34,016 nucleotides of DNA from CAYJBP01 sp964368605 (lineage in GTDB: Bacteria > Bacillota > Dehalobacteriia > UBA4068): positions 1 through 34,016 of the forward strand of contig CAYJBP010000014.1 of NCBI GenBank assembly GCA_964368605.1, in the 5' to 3' direction. The first letter of the stretch is position 1. Every line of letters starts with the position of its first letter. Both the position numbers and the translations under genes were made by a program. Shown piece by piece: positions 8,532 to 15,373 of this stretch. The notes below the pieces were generated by a model. That model was not told where the DNA came from and searched no databases. It saw only the letters and a program-made list of their open reading frames with translations.

Positions 8532-8713
8532 CTAGCTCACCTCCTAATAAAAAATATAAAAAATAATCGAGTTAAAACCCGATTTTCTATAGATGAGTGC
8601 CATGCCAAAAAGCCCGGCCATTATTTATATATATGTTATTAATTTTAATGTATATATATTATGCATCGTCATCTATAATATTTCGCTATGCGAAACTAAA
8701 ATCAGTCCTCAAC
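8532..8713 (-). promoter_or_regulatory. Structured 5' leader of rny with internal terminator (riboswitch-like)
   Basis: Reading the minus strand from the predicted transcript start near 8713, elements come in this order. First a 6-bp hairpin (8690-8695 with 8681-8686). Then a 9-bp perfect helix, TATAGATGA (8669-8677) with TCATCTATA (8588-8596), closes a 72-base interior that can itself form at least two arms. Three bases later an 8-pair hairpin with one G-U (8565-8584) is followed by a U-rich tract (8551-8564). AGGAGG (8540-8545) and the TTG start follow. A closed helix directly before a terminator is how transcription-attenuating riboswitches are built. I do not recognise a known riboswitch class. 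What is seen is the pairing; a ligand or protein effector is inference. Confidence 0.5.
8565..8584 (-). terminator. Leader terminator upstream of rny
   Basis: AATCGGGT pairs with ACTCGATT (one G-U) around a TTTA loop on the minus strand. It is followed by ATTTTTTATATTTTTT, a long U-rich tract, just before the rny ribosome site. It is well placed to stop transcription before rny. Confidence 0.5.
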
Positions 8714-8719
8714 AATAAT

Positions 8720-8748
8720 ATTTTATAATGTCAATACCTTATTGTCAA
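8720..8748 (-). promoter_or_regulatory. Sigma-A-type promoter for rny
   Basis: On the minus strand: perfect -35 TTGACA (8743-8748), 17-base spacer, -10 TAAAAT (8720-8725). The start would be near 8713, giving a leader of about 180 bases before rny. The DNA upstream (8749-8900) is strongly A/T-rich. Confidence 0.7.
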
Positions 8749-8932
8749 GGGGAAATTTAAAGTTTTTTGATAAATATTTTTATTTGTTGCTAAATTTATC
8801 CAAAAGATGCCATTTTATTAAATTTTTTTATAAAAATAGTCGGGAATTTTAAAATCGGCAAATTAAATTCATTTTGATTTAATCTACCCTATAATTTATT
8901 TTTATGCATTATGGCCGCCAAATCTTCCATAT
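8749..8932. other. A/T-rich spacer upstream of the rny promoter
   Basis: No gene seen. The stretch is strongly A/T-rich and holds a perfect 7-bp inverted repeat, ATTAAAT (8862-8868) with ATTTAAT (8877-8883). Its role is unknown; it could be an UP-element-like region or protein site for the rny promoter. Confidence 0.3.
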
Positions 8933-8966
8933 AAAAAGCAGCAAGCCTATTTGGCCGCTGCTTTTT
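8933..8966 (-). terminator. Terminator downstream of the M24 peptidase gene
   Basis: AAAAAGCAGC (8933-8942) pairs with GCTGCTTTTT (8957-8966), with GCC/GGC continuing the stem inside. The A-run/T-run ends make it competent on either strand. It lies just after the last gene of the HAD-rapZ-whiA-desulfidase-M24 run, closing that transcript. Confidence 0.8.
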
Positions 8967-8993
8967 ATGAATCTTAATTTAGCAAATCAATAT

Positions 8994-10100
8994 TTACTTG
9001 ATGATATTTTGGGCTAATTCACGATTATAGGCGGTTAATACTCTGTGGCCGGTTTCGGTAATCAAAACATCATCCTCAATCCTTACTCCGCCACGTCCCG
9101 GCAGATAAATGCCCGGCTCTACGGTAAAGGTCATGCCCGGTACTAAAATATCCTCATTGTCATAGCGAATATTGGGGCTTTCATGTACATCTATGCCCAA
9201 ACCATGGCCGGTACGATGGGTAAAATATTCGCCATAGCCGGCATCGGTAATAACCTTGCGCGCAGCATCATCCACGGCTTTAATCTTAACCCCGGGCTTA
9301 GCGGCATCAATGCCTGCTTGATTGGCAGCTTGGATGATTTTGTAAATTTCGCCAAACTCTTTTTCCGGCTCGCCAATAAAAAAGGTACGGGTAATATCCG
9401 AATTATAATGCTGATAGCAAAGGCCAAAATCGATAAGTACCTGCTCACCGGCCTTGGCAATTCGCTCGCCACGGATACCATGGGCAATCGAACTATTAGC
9501 TCCAATCGAGGTTTGGTAGTTAAAGGCGGCCTCTACGCCTTCAGTTAAGGCTATTAAGCGGATTAATTCAAAACGAATTTCGCTTTCCTTAACACCTTCA
9601 TGGAGGCATTTTATCCAAATACCCAACATTTCGTCGGTAATATTACAGGCTTTTTGCATTAGCTTAATTTCGGCCTCGTCTTTGATTAGGCGCATGCCGG
9701 CAATCATCGGGGCGATATCAGCAAAATCACCGATGGCAGAGCCCAGCTCTTGAGCTAAGTCTTCGGCACGACCAAAATTAAGATAATCCTTCTCGATACC
9801 TATTTTAGAGCCTTTTTTAATATTATCGGCCAGCATTTTAATATTGTTTTCGCCATCAAGATAGGGGATTTCTTTAATCGAAGCATCATTTAAGCGCCCT
9901 AATTCCATGGCCGGCAGAACAATATGGGTATCGCCGCTTGCAGCTGCGAATAATAGAGCCGAAAGCCGCTCCATAGTATGGTACATAACACCACAATAAT
10001 AGAACATATTTGTAGGATTATTGATTAATACATAATCTACCCCTTTTTGCTGCATTAATGCTGCTAAAGCCTGCCTTCTTTTTGCATAAATATTGGTCAT
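8994..10100 (-). CDS. M24-family Xaa-Pro aminopeptidase/dipeptidase
   Basis: A 368-residue cytoplasmic metallopeptidase with a creatinase-like N-terminal domain (about 1-125) and a pita-bread catalytic domain. The five metal ligands are in recognisable contexts: IDFGLCY and NSDITRTF (two Asp), HRTGHGLGIDVHE (His), VEPGIY (Glu) and RIEDDV (Glu). Such enzymes remove residues before proline or split Xaa-Pro dipeptides, recycling peptides. It starts 20 bases after the stop of the desulfidase-like gene, with GAGG upstream, so it is the last gene of the run and ends at a strong terminator. Whether it prefers dipeptides or longer peptides cannot be told. Confidence 0.92.
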   Translation of the reverse strand: MTNIYAKRRQALAALMQQKGVDYVLINNPTNMFYYCGVMYHTMERLSALLFAAASGDTHIVLPAMELGRLNDASIKEIPYLDGENNIKMLADNIKKGSKIGIEKDYLNFGRAEDLAQELGSAIGDFADIAPMIAGMRLIKDEAEIKLMQKACNITDEMLGIWIKCLHEGVKESEIRFELIRLIALTEGVEAAFNYQTSIGANSSIAHGIRGERIAKAGEQVLIDFGLCYQHYNSDITRTFFIGEPEKEFGEIYKIIQAANQAGIDAAKPGVKIKAVDDAARKVITDAGYGEYFTHRTGHGLGIDVHESPNIRYDNEDILVPGMTFTVEPGIYLPGRGGVRIEDDVLITETGHRVLTAYNRELAQNIIK

Positions 10101-10120
10101 AATTTGCCTCCTCGTATTTT

Positions 10121-11419
10121 TTATTTGCCGAGCATAATGTTTAGTATTTCAACATCGGTAGCCTTCATACCTTCCCGACCCATGCGACAAATGCTTTCGA
10201 TAGTAGCTTCGGCATCTTCCATTACCAAGCCTTCGCCCGGTAAAAAGGTTTTTGAATCGCGCGATAATACATCGCCCAAAATGGCCGCATCCACGGCCGA
10301 GGCTATTTTAGCGGCACAAGATGGCTTAGCACCATCGCAAACTATGCCTGCTACATTAGCTAAGGTATTGATAATAGTATGGCAAATCGTATTAAAATCG
10401 CCATCATATAAAAAGGTAATGCCGGCCCCACTACCGCAAGCTGCCGATACCGCCCCACAAAAGGCCGAAAGCCGCCCTAAGCCCAGCTTAAGATAAATAG
10501 CTATTAAATTGCTTAAGGCCAAAGCCTGATAAGTTTTATGCTCGCTGGCCTTTAAATGGCGGGCATAGGCCAAAACCGGCAGGCAGGCTGTCATGCCTTG
10601 ATTGCCGCTGCCGCTATTGGTAACCACCGGCAAAACGCAACCGCTCATCCTGGCATCGCTGCCGGCCGCAGGCAAGGCACGTGCCAAGATTTTGATATCA
10701 TCACCATAATATTTTAGCAAAGAAGCCCCAATATTGGCTCCATAAGTATTGGCTAGCCCTTCTTCGGCAATGGCGCTATTCATCTTAACCTGATGTTGCA
10801 TTAATTTTAAAGCCGTATCTAAATCAATAGTGGTGGCAAATCGGTAAATATCCCTTAAATTTAAGGCGGCATAAAGCTGATCATCTTTAGCGGCAATACC
10901 CTCTTCTTGATCGGTAATAGCCAAAGATTGGCCATCTTTTTCCATGCGTACAATACGGGTATGCATATCGGAAATCTGCACTAAAGAGCTATGATCTTGA
11001 TATTTCATCTCGACAATAATATCCAGATTTGGCACATTTTCTAATAATTCTACCCGACAAAAGCCGGCGGCTAAAAGCTCTTTGGTTTGCTGCACATGCC
11101 CTTCATTAACAGTTTGTAAAACCTGCATTTTAAGATTAGCATCGCCTGCTAAAGCACCCAATATCGCGCTGGGTGCTATGCCCTTTAAATTACCGGTGCC
11201 GGGCACTACCACGCTTTTTACATTCTTAATAACATTGCCGCTGCAATAAACGCAAATATCATCCGGAAAAGCCGGCAATAAATTACGGGCAACAGCGGCT
11301 GCATAAGCCACGGCAATCGGCTCGGTGCAACCTAAAGCCGGCAATAATTCCAGTTCTAAAATTTGGCAATAGGCATCAAAAGTTTTGGGTTTTAAATTTT
11401 GATTAAAGTCGATTTTCAT
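10121..11419 (-). CDS. cyuA: L-cysteine desulfidase/UPF0597 (serine dehydratase-like) family
   Basis: A 432-residue protein of the UPF0597/CyuA (YhaM) family, which contains Fe-S-dependent enzymes that split L-cysteine to sulfide, ammonia and pyruvate and are related to the alpha domain of bacterial L-serine dehydratase. Cysteines expected to hold the cluster lie in ALGCTEP (C31), SGCVLP, MTACLPV and AFCGAVSAACGSG. Length is typical. AAGGAG before the ATG at 11419 decides the start; the frame runs 15 codons further and would overlap whiA. It sits between whiA and the M24 gene in one operon, 25 bases after whiA. The exact substrate (cysteine or a related amino acid) is inferred from the family. 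Confidence 0.85.
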   Translation of the reverse strand: MKIDFNQNLKPKTFDAYCQILELELLPALGCTEPIAVAYAAAVARNLLPAFPDDICVYCSGNVIKNVKSVVVPGTGNLKGIAPSAILGALAGDANLKMQVLQTVNEGHVQQTKELLAAGFCRVELLENVPNLDIIVEMKYQDHSSLVQISDMHTRIVRMEKDGQSLAITDQEEGIAAKDDQLYAALNLRDIYRFATTIDLDTALKLMQHQVKMNSAIAEEGLANTYGANIGASLLKYYGDDIKILARALPAAGSDARMSGCVLPVVTNSGSGNQGMTACLPVLAYARHLKASEHKTYQALALSNLIAIYLKLGLGRLSAFCGAVSAACGSGAGITFLYDGDFNTICHTIINTLANVAGIVCDGAKPSCAAKIASAVDAAILGDVLSRDSKTFLPGEGLVMEDAEATIESICRMGREGMKATDVEILNIMLGK

Positions 11420-11444
11420 TTTTTTCTCCTTATGATCACAACTG

Positions 11445-12359
11445 TTATTCTTGCTCAAATCCAAGCTTAATAGCTATTTCCTCCAAGCGGCGCAGGCGAT
11501 GATTAATCGCCGAGCGGCCAAGGGCAGTCATCTCGCTTAAATCGGCCAAAGAAGCATCGGGATGCTGTAGGCGCAGATGGGCGGTTTCTTGCAATGCAGT
11601 CGATAATTTGGCGCCCTTATTCTCTAAAAAATTGATATAGGCAATTTGCTTTTGGGCGGCGCTAACCGTTTTATTCATATTGGCATTATCGCAGTTTACC
11701 AGGCGATTTACCTGATTACGCACATCCTTATCCACCCTTACACTTTCAAATTCCAAAAGCGAGCGATGGGCGCCGATAATATTCAAAAACAGGCTAATTT
11801 GTTCTGCGCCTTTTATATAAATGATGCTTAAATCTTTACGACGGGTAATTTTAGCCATTACCTGCAAATCATTGAGGATTTTTTGCATCAGCAGGCTACG
11901 GCGCATATCGGTTAAGGCCAGCTCTAAATGATAAGAACTTTCGGGGTTGCTAATATAGCCGGCAGCCATAAAAGCACCACGTAAATAGGCTCTTTGACAA
12001 CATTCATTACTTAAAAAATGAATGGCGTTTGTTAGATTTTCCGCGCCTGGGTTTAGGCCTAATTCGGCGGCTAAATCAGGGCTGATATCCTCGCAAAAAA
12101 TCTTTAAGTAGAATACTTGATTTTTTTTAAGGCGAGCCTTGCGACGGGTAATTAACTCGGTTTTTAGCTTTAGCTCTTTAGCCAAAGAAAATAATTTGCG
12201 AGCACAGCTGGCATGCTCGGTGCGCAAAATGCAACTTAAATTATGGTATTCGATATTGGCATTTAAGCCTAAATAAGCTGCTAAAGTGGCCTTTTGGCAG
12301 CAGGGTTTTTGGGTTTGAATACGGGCTAAATCATCTTTTACATTGGCCGAAAAAGTCAT
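11445..12359 (-). CDS. whiA: DNA-binding regulator WhiA
   Basis: A 304-residue WhiA family protein. The N-terminal two thirds are a degenerate LAGLIDADG homing-endonuclease fold; the C-terminal HTH reads DLSEMTALGRSAINHRL. In Streptomyces WhiA controls sporulation; in Bacillus it affects chromosome segregation and cell division. The start has AGGTGA just upstream. It follows rapZ by 11 bases. In many Bacillota a yvcK (gluconeogenesis factor) gene lies between rapZ and whiA; it is absent here. WhiA may regulate its own operon, but I see no proven site. Confidence 0.95.
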   Translation of the reverse strand: MTFSANVKDDLARIQTQKPCCQKATLAAYLGLNANIEYHNLSCILRTEHASCARKLFSLAKELKLKTELITRRKARLKKNQVFYLKIFCEDISPDLAAELGLNPGAENLTNAIHFLSNECCQRAYLRGAFMAAGYISNPESSYHLELALTDMRRSLLMQKILNDLQVMAKITRRKDLSIIYIKGAEQISLFLNIIGAHRSLLEFESVRVDKDVRNQVNRLVNCDNANMNKTVSAAQKQIAYINFLENKGAKLSTALQETAHLRLQHPDASLADLSEMTALGRSAINHRLRRLEEIAIKLGFEQE

Positions 12360-12370
12360 ATTATCACCTA

Positions 12371-13252
12371 TTAACGTTCGATATCCCGATGGCCGATTAT
12401 TAGATGATAGCCATCCTTTGCCAGGCGTTTTGCTAATTCTTCGCTGATGGCCACCGAGCGATGTTTGCCGCCGGTGCAGCCAATAGCAATCAGTAAATGT
12501 TTTTTGCCCTCTTTTTTATATTGTGGCAATAAAAATCGCAATAAATAAAGGTATCGCCGCAAAAATTCTTTGCTTAAGTCCTGTTTAAGAACATAATCGC
12601 GCACGGTTTGATCATGGCCTGTTAGGGGCTTTAATTCCGGAATATAATAGGGGTTGGGCAAAAAGCGCACATCAATAACTAAATCGGCATCCAAGGGCAG
12701 GCCATATTTGAAGCCAAATGAATAAAGGCTAATTTCCGGCAATAAGCTGCGCCGATCGGCGAATAAATCATTAATATGGGCAGCCAATTGTTTAATATCT
12801 AAATCGCTGGTATCCAGCACAATATCGGCCAAACCTTTTATTTCTTCCAACTGTTTGCGCTCGGCAATAATGCCGCCACTTAAACCTAAACCATCTTTGG
12901 CCAAAGGGTGAGGCCTACGGCTGGCCTTAAAGCGGTTAATCAAAACCGTATCGCAGGCATTCATAAACAGCACCCGGTAATTATAGTCGGCCTGCTTAAA
13001 GTTGGCCAAAACCGCAGTTAAATTAGCTAAATTTTCCATGCTGCGTATATCTACCGCCACGGCAATTTTATCCAAATCGGGATGATGTTCATTCATATTG
13101 GCCATAAATTGACGCAGTAAGCTGGGCGGCAAATTGTCCACACAAAAATAGCCCATATCCTCCAAAAACTTCATTACCTGGGATTTTCCGGCACCGCTCA
13201 TGCCGGTGATAATTAAAATTTCCCGCTGGGGTTTTAGGCTTATATCCGGCAT
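12371..13252 (-). CDS. rapZ: RapZ/YvcJ nucleotide-binding protein (RNase adapter family)
   Basis: A 294-residue P-loop protein with Walker A GMSGAGKS at residues 17-24 and the conserved C-terminal GCTGGKHRS segment. In E. coli RapZ guides RNase E to the GlmZ small RNA; in Bacillus the homologue YvcJ hydrolyses GTP and affects competence. No RNase E is expected in this organism, so the role here is open. AAGGAG before the ATG at 13252 decides the start. The open frame extends 53 codons upstream into the HAD gene, but that part is shadow. It starts 10 bases after the HAD stop and is followed by whiA. Confidence 0.95.
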   Translation of the reverse strand: MPDISLKPQREILIITGMSGAGKSQVMKFLEDMGYFCVDNLPPSLLRQFMANMNEHHPDLDKIAVAVDIRSMENLANLTAVLANFKQADYNYRVLFMNACDTVLINRFKASRRPHPLAKDGLGLSGGIIAERKQLEEIKGLADIVLDTSDLDIKQLAAHINDLFADRRSLLPEISLYSFGFKYGLPLDADLVIDVRFLPNPYYIPELKPLTGHDQTVRDYVLKQDLSKEFLRRYLYLLRFLLPQYKKEGKKHLLIAIGCTGGKHRSVAISEELAKRLAKDGYHLIIGHRDIER

Positions 13253-13262
13253 AAATTCTCCT

Positions 13263-14057
13263 TTAGGCAAACAATACAAAACGGTTAATGGCCTGGGCAA
13301 AGCCATCATCATCGCAATCGGCGGCCACAAAATCGGCAATTTCTTGCAAAGGCGGCACCGCATTACCCATGGCAATTTTAAGCCCGGCCGCTTGCAAATG
13401 TAATAAATCATTGTAATTATCGCCCAAGGCCATAGTTGATGCTAAATCTACATCTAAATAATCAGCCAGAAAAGTTAAGGCATTGCCTTTATTGGCATCT
13501 TTGCTCAGAATTTCGGTATAGTTAAAACGCGAGCTGGTAATATATAATTCTCGCCCAAATTGCTTCTCTCCTGCTAATAAAGCATTTTTGGCCATCGTTT
13601 TATCGCCGCCAAGCAAAATTTTAAGCGGCTGCCCGGGAAAATTATGCCGCAAATCGCCAACGGCTGTAACACCTACTTTGGCAATACGGGCATAAGCGCA
13701 GGCAGCGCTATTGATATGATTAACATAAAGTTTATCATCGGCATAAAAAAAGGCATTTATTTTGAGCTGATCTGCCCAATCTAAAACAGCCAAGGCCAGC
13801 TCTTTATCAATGGTTTTTTGATACAATGTTTTGCCTTCGATAGTTTTAATCAGCGCACCATGATAGCTAATAATGGGAATATTAATTCCCAGCTTAATGG
13901 CATGTGGTAAAATCGAGCGATGCATACGCCCGGTATTAATTGTAAAATATATACCCTTTTTTTGAATCGATTTGATTGCTTGTAAATTGGCCGTACTGAT
14001 TTCCAGACGGCGATTAAGTAAAGTATCGTCAAAATCGGTAGAGATAAGTTTAATCAT
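13263..14057 (-). CDS. Cof-type HAD-superfamily sugar-phosphate phosphatase
   Basis: A 264-residue haloacid-dehalogenase-like hydrolase of the Cof/YidA type with a C2 cap. Motif I is STDFDDTLL (nucleophile D8, acid/base D10), motif II INTGR, motif III the lysine in NKGNAL, and motif IV ALGDNYND. Such enzymes dephosphorylate sugar phosphates, flavin or pyridoxal phosphates; the substrate cannot be predicted. It is the first gene of a five-gene run (HAD, rapZ, whiA, desulfidase, M24) and occupies a place where other Bacillota carry different genes. A promoter with a palindromic spacer lies directly upstream, and GGAGG precedes the ATG. Confidence 0.92.
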   Translation of the reverse strand: MIKLISTDFDDTLLNRRLEISTANLQAIKSIQKKGIYFTINTGRMHRSILPHAIKLGINIPIISYHGALIKTIEGKTLYQKTIDKELALAVLDWADQLKINAFFYADDKLYVNHINSAACAYARIAKVGVTAVGDLRHNFPGQPLKILLGGDKTMAKNALLAGEKQFGRELYITSSRFNYTEILSKDANKGNALTFLADYLDVDLASTMALGDNYNDLLHLQAAGLKIAMGNAVPPLQEIADFVAADCDDDGFAQAINRFVLFA

Positions 14058-14353
14058 GGGCTATGCCTCCAGTTTATTTTGGGGGTTTAGCTATAAAATA
14101 GCATATTGCAGGCAATATGTCAAGACAGTAGCTTAGGATATGCTGGCTGATCTAATCCCAAACAGCGCAATGGTCAAGACCATTCCCTGCAAAACACGAA
14201 CAAATCAAAAACAGCCAAAGCTGGGTCGGGTTCGGATTATAGGCTCGTGCTTAATTTATAGCCAAAATATCCTAAAATAAGCCAATTTATGGCAGGATTA
14301 GCGATGCTGATTGCCGAAAGATACTATATGTAGTTTGACAATATTATGATTAA
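14058..14353. other. Divergent intergenic region between HAD operon and HD-GYP-like gene
   Basis: It contains the minus-strand promoter and palindrome at 14095-14123. Near the right end an inverted repeat TGACAAT (14336-14342) with ATTGTCA (14353-14359) overlaps the proposed start of the next gene. No gene or RNA is recognised. All genes left of here except one read leftwards and all genes right of it read rightwards. Confidence 0.5.
14095..14123 (-). promoter_or_regulatory. Promoter with palindromic operator-like spacer for the HAD-rapZ-whiA run
   Basis: On the minus strand: perfect -35 TTGACA (14118-14123), 17-base spacer, -10 TATTTT (14095-14100). The spacer is almost wholly a perfect inverted repeat, CATATTGC (14102-14109) and GCAATATG (14112-14119), separated by AG. 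A dimeric regulator binding there would block RNA polymerase. The geometry is seen; the regulator is unknown. Confidence 0.55.
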
Positions 14354-15157
14354 TTGTCACAAAACCTATACTATAAGGTTGTGTTGAATTTGCGTTTATT
14401 TTTATTGATATATTCGTACTTTGCGGCCGGGGCTTTTTTATGGCTGGCCGATTCTGCCTATTTTGTTTTTATGCATGAGTTAAGCATGGCCGAGGCTTTA
14501 TTTAGTGGCATAAGTGCCGGGCGTTTATTTTTGCGCTTGGCTATTTTGGCGGTGCTTATTGTTTTGGCCTGGATGCATTTGCAAAAAGTTATCCATAGCC
14601 GTGAAGAGCTGGCCTATTGGCCGCAAACCCCCGATGATGAATTATGGCATGGTTCGCCATATAGCCAAGTTGCCGGGCGGCGTTTGCTCTTTTTTGCCCT
14701 TAAATTGGCGGTGGCTTTACGCATGGATAAAATTCAAAAAGATAAATTGCGCCGTTTATGCTATTGTTATGATTTGGGCATTTTTGCCGCCAAGCCCGAT
14801 CAGCGTTTTAGCCATATCGATATGGGGGCAGCCATTGCGGCACAGTTTACAATGCTGGAGGATATTGTACCATTAATTCGGGCCCATGAGGAGTATTATA
14901 ATGGCAGCGGCTATTATTGTTTAGCCGGGGAGCGTATTCCCTTGCCTTGCCGAATTTTGCAGGTGGTGCTGGTATTTGATAATCTTTGCCAGGGCAATTA
15001 TGATTTAGTGCCCCTAAGCTATAATGAGGCGCTCAATGAATTAGACTATTACTCAGGCACAATGCTCGATGGCGACCTGGTTGCTCTTTTTCAAAAGCTG
15101 ATGCGCCATACCCCGATGATAGCCGAGGGCGAACGCTCTTTTGCCGCTCAAGATTAA
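14354..15157 (+). CDS. Membrane protein with degenerate HD-GYP domain
   Basis: About 267 residues. Two hydrophobic segments (about 12-34 and 54-72) anchor it in the membrane; the rest is cytoplasmic. From about residue 95 to the end it aligns by eye to an HD-GYP cyclic-di-GMP phosphodiesterase domain. The helix before the HD site is followed by YDLGIF (139-144) where LHDIGK is expected. Then come HIDMG for the HP..G motif, AHEEYYNGSGYY for HHER.DGSGYP, and the tail GERIPLPCRILQVVLVFD. Several metal ligands are gone (H to Y at 139, K lost, first H of HHE to A), so catalysis is doubtful. The start is uncertain: TTG at 14354 has no clear ribosome site, while GTG 14381 or TTG 14384 follow TAAGG. 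It may bind c-di-GMP or act as a scaffold; that is inference. Confidence 0.6.
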   Translation: MSQNLYYKVVLNLRLFLLIYSYFAAGAFLWLADSAYFVFMHELSMAEALFSGISAGRLFLRLAILAVLIVLAWMHLQKVIHSREELAYWPQTPDDELWHGSPYSQVAGRRLLFFALKLAVALRMDKIQKDKLRRLCYCYDLGIFAAKPDQRFSHIDMGAAIAAQFTMLEDIVPLIRAHEEYYNGSGYYCLAGERIPLPCRILQVVLVFDNLCQGNYDLVPLSYNEALNELDYYSGTMLDGDLVALFQKLMRHTPMIAEGERSFAAQD

Positions 15158-15169
15158 TAGAGTTACATG

Positions 15170-15192
15170 GGCTGTGACAATATGTCGCAGCC
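15170..15192 (+). terminator. Weak terminator-like hairpin after HD-GYP-like gene
   Basis: GGCTGTGACA (15170-15179) pairs with TGTCGCAGCC (15183-15192) with one G-U and a 3-base loop. Only a broken T-run follows. It resembles the terminators at 6939, 31381 and 33616. Confidence 0.45.
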
Positions 15193-15245
15193 TATGCTGT
15201 TTATTTAGGCGTGATTTAGGGGTTTAAAGTAATTCTTTTTTAAAG

Positions 15246-15270
15246 AAAAGCCCGCTCTAAGCTGGCTTTT
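15246..15270 (+). terminator. Hairpin upstream of cysteine desulfurase gene
   Basis: AAAAGCC (15246-15252) pairs with GGCTTTT (15264-15270) around an 11-base loop and ends in TTTT. It may be a second terminator for the preceding gene. Confidence 0.45.
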
Positions 15271-15273
15271 GCC

Positions 15274-15303
15274 TTGCAAATTCCCAGTTAGTTAATATAT
15301 AGT
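15274..15303 (+). promoter_or_regulatory. Possible promoter for cysteine desulfurase-thiI
   Basis: TTGCAA (15274-15279) with TATAGT (15298-15303) at an 18-base spacer, or TATATA at 16. It is weaker than the other promoters listed, but it is the best candidate in the gap, about 65 bases before the start codon. Confidence 0.35.
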
Positions 15304-15373
15304 AATGACTTAAAATCAAAAAGTATTTAAAAGAGGGTAATTTTGATATCCCCGTATTATTTAAGGAGAGTTT

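Noticed and set aside
14058..14353. Replication origin at the point where gene direction flips
   Set aside because: No DnaA-box cluster and no dnaA, dnaN or gyr genes nearby; the flip is just a divergent gene pair.
14335..14372. TTGACA (14335) with TATACT (14367) as a promoter for the HD-GYP-like gene
   Set aside because: Spacing is 26 bases, too long for a sigma-A promoter, and it would overlap the proposed start.
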